Assembly: GCA_003254925.1 (NCBI GenBank)
Contig: QANZ01039871.1
Location: forward strand, 122,410 to 186,409
Origin: Chamaecrista fasciculata
Lineage: Eukaryota; Streptophyta; Magnoliopsida; Fabales; Fabaceae
Length of the DNA stretch: 64,000 nucleotides
Direction: 5' to 3'
Both the position numbers and the translations under genes were made by a program. Shown in pieces: positions 59,366-64,000 of this stretch. Within the stretch, counting starts at the first letter, position 1. The number at the start of each line of letters is the position of its first letter. The notes under the pieces are model-generated. The model saw only the letters and a list, made by a program, of their open reading frames with translations, had not been told where the DNA came from and did no database searches.

Positions 59366-60784
59366 GTATGTAACATTGTAATAGTAAGAGTTGCTAACGC
59401 ATGGCCTTCAAATATTCAGATCATGCATTAATGCCATAGATTAAAAGATTCTATCTCACGAGCCATGTGTTTTTTTAATATCATATTTTTATATATAATT
59501 AAGTAATTGCATATTTAAATATGTATAATATAATTTGAAAAATATAAATTAAGTATACAACTCTTTGATGTTTACTTTATGTTTTATTATAATCAGTGTC
59601 TAAGAAAAATTTAACTCATCAATCCATGTCAAACCAACGGAAAACGATTTGATTAATTCGGCTTGAGAAAACTTTTCATGACCCTGAAGTAATGTAACTT
59701 AAATGCTTAGTAATAAATTTCAAATCGCACCTCTTGAGTTTTGATTAACTTTATGGCAAAAGTACTTTTTATTCAAAATATAATTTTTTTAAAAAAATAT
59801 ATAATAATAAATCAATTTTAGGAATGAAATTAAAAATTCACGTAAATTTAGAGAAAAGAAAAAGTATTTTTTTTCCTAATCTTATTTTTGGCTGCTTTAC
59901 TGACCCTCCTCGTTTCCATACTATTCTTTCTTCCTTTTGGTCACTGTTTCCTCTTTCCAAAATGCAAGTTATTTCTTGAGAGAGAAATACAAATAAAAAT
60001 AAAATTAAATAGAACTACAGAAATATAGAAGGCACCATAGTCGACTGGTCGGAGATTTTCATCCGATCCACTCTGTTTTCGATCAGTCACCTGATCCACT
60101 TGATAGTTCATATGGACCTTTGAGACCAAATATACTAGTGATATTTGAAAATTGAATTTTTTCTATAAGGCCCAAACAGCCCTATCGATGACCACCATTT
60201 TGTTTTTTTTTTTTTCATTTGGGCAACTGTCAATGGATATATATGGTGGACTGACCTAAGAATCAACACCAAAATCTTGGCTTGTTAATTTATAATATAC
60301 TAGCAAAGAAAAAGCACATTAAAATCTTGGTACAATTGTACGTTTTTCCTCATACCGGTGTATTTGGCAAACTAAGACTAATCCGCGGGAATTGTGTGAC
60401 TAATTTACTATTCACCTGAAATAGCAGTTGGGAATGGGAAGAAGGGTGTTTTGACAAGTTTATAGTTTTCACTTGAGTGGGGGTAATTAGAGAGTACGTA
60501 TAGTACCCAAAAAAATGTCGGGATCCTAGATGCAGAATAAAAGTAGAGATAGAAAATGGAAGATTGTAAACAGGTATATATGTTGATTGACACATACAAA
60601 CCTTGTACAGAAAGGAGAAAATTAAAGGTGACAAGGAATAGAAGAAGATCCAGTTTGATCTTCATCGATGTTTACTCGAGAACAAAACTACATAACGCAT
60701 CTAATAACTATTGAACCACCGTTATTTGGTGGACAAGATAGAGATAGAAATAAATAAAGCATCCCCCAAGTTGAGTTGTGATGA
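59366..60784. other. intergenic and HSFB1 3' side, no gene recognised
   Basis: AT-rich. Short minus-strand frames around 60350-60665 overlap the likely 3' UTR of HSFB1 and have no family resemblance. Confidence 0.5.
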
Positions 60785-62402
60785 TCAGTTGCAGAGGTTG
60801 GTGGTGACGGGAGGAGTAAAGTGAAGACTAGTTTTCAAGTGCTTATTGGGGTGACAAGGCATTTGCAATTCCAATTGATCTTGCCGCCCTCTCTTATTAT
60901 TATTGTCTTTGTCTTCATTTTGTCCTTTTAGCCATACCCCAAACAGTTTCAAGCTTTCACCGGTGGTGGTGGTTTCCACGTCATCATGGTGGCTGGACCC
61001 ACAAGTTCCTTGGCTCATGATACGATGGATCTGATCGGGCCCCACCTTCACATACTCCATTAAATAATTCACCAGCTCATCGCACTGCTTCTTTGCTTGC
61101 GCAAGTTCCCAGCTCAGCATTTCGTTATCCTTCCTCAGTTTCTCGTTCTCTCCCGACAGATTCGCCATCTCTGGATTTGGACCATTATTACCCTCCACCG
61201 TCCCCGGCGACGATGTCGACGACGATCCCATCTCATCGCCGCCGCCAGAGTTCGACGCCGAGTTGCATCCGCCGCCCGATTTACCCACTTGCGCCGCCGA
61301 CTGGATCACGGTTTTCCGCCGTTTGATCTCCGTCAGCAGCTCCTTCTGCCCTCGCTTGAAATATTCGTTCGCGAATTCCCATTTGTCAGGAACGATCTTT
61401 CGGAATCCCTGAAATATATATGTCCACTTCATCATTAATGTCTAATTACACGCTCTTTTCTTCATTTTTTATATTTTCATCATCATCCTTACAATCTCCA
61501 GCTGTAAACTTAACAACTACAAAACCCAGCGGTGCCCACAAAGCAATAGAGAACGACGAATTTTTAATTGAAAGGAAAGCGAGTAATAACTTTAAAAAAA
61601 CGTCCTTTTGCTAAAAAAAAGAAACAATTGTAAACCGAAAATATATATATAGCGTAGAAAAAGGTATTGTATTCGAGAAAAAGCTTTTCATAATACTTAT
61701 TAAAAATTATGACTAAGACTTAATTTTTATTGGACTATATTAAATATAAGCCCTTTATCCAAGAAAGACACAATTTATGCTTGGATCTTTTTTTTAAGAA
61801 AAAAACAGGGTAAGCCAGTTATGATGTTTCTCTCTCTTTTTGACTGACTAGCTTGTGGAACATTTTTCTATATATCACAATTTCCGAGATGAGTTACTTC
61901 CGGTGGGGGATAGAGACGACCCTTATTTGTTTGCAAGCTAATTCAATCATAAGTTTTTCAGGGAACGACGACGACGTCCATGTTTTTCTTGTTCCTTTCT
62001 TAAACTGAAATGACAAAAACGAGGCATGATGACTTGAAACTTTTTTCCACCTATGACCTACCTACCGCTATGATTGAATTAGCTTGCGCTTAATTATGAA
62101 CAAAGTTAAATGAATTAATTGAACGAGTTTTAGTAAGAAATATTGAAATAATGAAAGATGAAGAGAGTAAGGAAGGAGATGTGAGAGGGGGAACATACAT
62201 AGGTGTTGAGCTGGCGAACAAAGCTTGAAAAATTGTTGTGCTTGAAATAATTAGGAAGCAAATCCTTGGCGAAATCCGCATGCTTCCACACCACAAAAGT
62301 ATTCCCAGTTTCACTCCACGATATGACGTCATCCGTGGCCGGATCATCCACTAGCTGGTACGTCTTCGTCAGAAACGGCGCCGGCATCGACCTTTGCGAC
62401 AT
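60785..62402 (-). CDS. HSFB1: heat stress transcription factor, class B1
   Basis: Two minus-strand exons, 62402-62199 and 61408-60785, total 275 aa. The intron (790 bp, GTATGT...TTTCAG) splits the DNA-binding domain at the position conserved in all plant HSFs. Domains: DNA-binding domain about residues 7-100 ([47 protein letters not shown]); compact HR-A/B oligomerisation coiled coil about 150-190 without the class A insert; a GSSSTSSPG linker; the class B repressor motif LFGVWL at 223-228; a basic NKRGR at 239-243. The linker, the [10 protein letters not shown] context and the C-terminal LCN match HSFB1 rather than B2-B4. It binds heat shock elements in the nucleus as a repressor or co-regulator lacking the class A activation motif. 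Confidence 0.95.
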
Positions 62403-62556
62403 TTTTTCCGGTGTCTCCGCTCTGTCGTCACCTAATATTTTTTGTTTAATTCACACTTCGCACCTACTATAGTACTAGTCTATACTCTATACCTACCTAC
62501 CTCTAATCTCTAATCTGCCACTCTTGAAGGAGATGGGGCCGGGGTTGAGTGATTAA

Positions 62557-62664
62557 TTAAGAAGAAGAGCTGAAGAGAAGGAGAGCGGTCAAGAACTCCC
62601 AACCCCAGCAATAGAACCCAGAAAGAAAGAAGCGAGATTGAAGAGGGTAACGATCAGAATCCAT
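62557..62664 (-). promoter_or_regulatory. uORF2 in the HSFB1 leader (35 aa)
   Basis: ATG at 62664 to TAA at 62557-62559, ending 154 bp before the HSFB1 start. It encodes MDSDRYPLQSRFFLSGFY followed by a hydrophobic, Ser-ending tail. Arabidopsis HsfB1 is known to have a sequence-conserved uORF that represses translation of the main frame; this is the likely counterpart, though peptide conservation was not checked by alignment. Confidence 0.6.
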
Positions 62665-62716
62665 GGATGCAGCAGGGAACAACCAAGTTTTGCTCAAAAC
62701 GGCTCCCAAATACCAT
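62654..62716 (-). promoter_or_regulatory. uORF1 in the HSFB1 leader (20 aa)
   Basis: ATG at 62716 to TGA at 62654-62656, in a different frame and overlapping the start of uORF2 by 11 bases. If transcription starts upstream of 62716, ribosomes finishing uORF1 would end just past the uORF2 start. Confidence 0.45.
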
Positions 62717-62823
62717 AACTTCTTCCACACAATCAAACCTGATATCAATCAATTCTTCTTCTTTTGGATTCTAGGGAGGGCCCCTTGAAATACTACCATC
62801 CAACACACACACACTGACGTGGG

Positions 62824-62841
62824 TTCTAGAAATTTTGAGAA
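62824..62841. promoter_or_regulatory. heat shock element upstream of HSFB1
   Basis: TTCtaGAAatTTTgaGAA: four alternating 5-bp units with one mismatch (TTT for TTC), 422 bp before the HSFB1 start codon. It suits control by class A1 HSFs, which are known to induce HSFB1 during heat. Confidence 0.7.
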
Positions 62842-63024
62842 CCACTCCAATAGTCCAATCCTCTAAACTCTAATTTATTAATTACCACGGACAATCTCAA
62901 CCCCACCATGCTCTTATATTTTTCAAACGCATTGCTTTGCTAATATTTACACACTCACACGCTTTCCGCAACGAAGCTTCTATCGCATCTTGCGCAAAAC
63001 TCAAAGCCACTTTTTAATAATAAT
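62842..63024. other. distal HSFB1 promoter
   Basis: Between the heat shock element and the fold-back element; no other motif identified with confidence. Confidence 0.4.
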
Positions 63025-64000
63025 GAGGCTAAAGTACGAATTTGGTCCCGTAACTTTGCTGCAGTTTTCAAATTAGTCCTATAACCTTTTTTGTTTTGAA
63101 TTTGGTCTTGTAATTTTGCTCCAATTACCAAATCAATCCTATAACTTTTTTGTCTCGTATTTGGTCCTGTATCTTTGATCCAAGTCCCAAATCAGTCTTA
63201 TATCTTTTTTTGTCTCAATTTTGGTCCCATCTGTTTTAAAAACCTTTCACTGTTAGTCATTCGTCAAATTTCAATTACAGTTTAGTCCTGAAAACTTCAA
63301 GTCTCTTTCACTTTAGTTCCTGACTATCAAAATGAAAGTGAAAGTAAAAGAGCATCTCTGAATATTCTCAAACCTTACATCTTGACCTTAATCCATGAAA
63401 TGAAATAAAAATGCAAAAACAACACAAATCAAAGCAAATGACAAAGGGACCAAAACTGAAAACGCAGAAAATTTAAACCCCACCGGAAAACGTACGAAAA
63501 TTGCAAGAAACTCAAAAACTCATCCAAAAACCCCAATTCTCACTGAAATCTCTCTAAAAAATAATCGTCCTCAAATGCTTTAAGAAAGATTTTTTGAAAA
63601 TCCACACTTTTGAGAAGGGAGGTGATAGAAGATTCTCTTTTTGCTGATGCCGAGAGAGAAGTTCTAAAATCCCTTACATTTCTTCTATCACCTCCCTCCT
63701 CAAAAGTTTGGATTTTCGAAAATTCTTTTTTAAAGTATTTGAGGGCGATTATTTGAGTGAGACTTCAATGAAAATTGAGGTTTTTGAATGAATTCTTGAG
63801 TTTCTCGGCGATTTCCGTACATTTTCCGCTGAGTTTGAGGCATTTTCTAGTGGGTTTTAAATTTTTTGCGTTTTCAATTTTGTTCTCTCTGTCATTTGCT
63901 TTAATATGTGTTGTTTTTGCATTTCTATTCCATTTCATGGATTAAGGACCAAGATATAAGGTTTGAGAATCTTCAGGGATGTTCTTTCACTTTCATTTTG
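63025..64000. mobile_element. large fold-back (inverted repeat) element, right end outside window
   Basis: Left arm about 63328-63640 and right arm about 63690-64000 are inverted copies (for example CAAAATGAAAGTG against CACTTTCATTTTG, and GGGAGGTGATAGAAG against CTTCTATCACCTCCC) around a short loop. Upstream of 63328 come 'aatttggtcccgtaacttt' sub-repeats of the GGTCCC type (63040-63230), probably the outer part of the same arm. The two arms point to a centre near 63664, so the element should end near 64300. No coding frame. Confidence 0.8.

Noticed and set aside
1-64000. CRISPR array, operon or bacterial-type system
   Set aside because: The window is plant nuclear DNA; its repeats are transposons and microsatellites, with no spaced direct-repeat array.

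Overview
This window is nuclear DNA from a flowering plant, almost certainly a eudicot. It is AT-rich, its genes are split by short GT-AG introns, and every recognisable gene has its closest known relatives in plants (KRP cyclin-kinase inhibitor, class B heat stress factor, plant B3 protein, centrin, calmodulin-like protein). The species cannot be fixed from the sequence. Five single N bases (7383, 23359, 37751, 46934, 58907) mark assembly joins.

Layout. 1-4482: the 3' part of a Ty1/copia retrotransposon with one in-frame stop and a 211-bp 3' LTR. 4901-4974: an orphan signal-peptide exon. About 5.0-11.9 kb: no gene seen. 11896-13085 (+): KRP/ICK CDK inhibitor, 4 exons, 215 aa. 16732-17120: inverted-repeat element inside a TAA microsatellite. 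17664-20258 (-): multi-pass membrane protein of the At4g37030/At3g27390 family, 9 exons, 570 aa. 24868-27527 (+): B3-domain protein, 7 exons, 499 aa, with a GC-AG intron and a small C-terminal truncation. 28842-31270: a decayed endogenous pararetrovirus fragment (RT/RNase H tail, second ORF, promoter TATA, primer-binding site). 32660-33379 (-): Ser-rich unknown protein, 2 exons, 201 aa. 36739-37341 (-): intronless calmodulin-like protein with four EF hands. 40607-42482 (-): a small protein resembling only the C-terminal RecA domain of a DEAD-box helicase, 7 exons, 210 aa. 44911-52611 (-): a tandem cluster of three secreted 8-cysteine peptides of defensin-like type, 77-82 aa. 55341-57992 (-): centrin, 7 exons, 170 aa. 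60785-62402 (-): heat stress factor HSFB1, 2 exons, 275 aa, with two overlapping uORFs and an upstream heat shock element. From 63025 to beyond the window end: a large fold-back element.

The genes do not form a pathway; this is an ordinary stretch of plant chromosome with well-spaced housekeeping and regulatory genes. Much of the intergenic DNA is non-autonomous DNA transposons, several with exact target-site duplications (8 bp at 53817/54570, 9 bp at 38299/38705, 9 bp at 58426/59366, 7 bp at 50221/50989). The most notable parts are the tandem cysteine-rich peptide cluster with its duplicated flanks and a transposon-like element carrying a captured leader exon, the HSFB1 control region (heat shock element, two uORFs, adjacent fold-back element), and the pararetrovirus remnant. 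Exon boundaries were placed by eye from splice signals, reading-frame continuity and family knowledge; no alignment or transcript was available.
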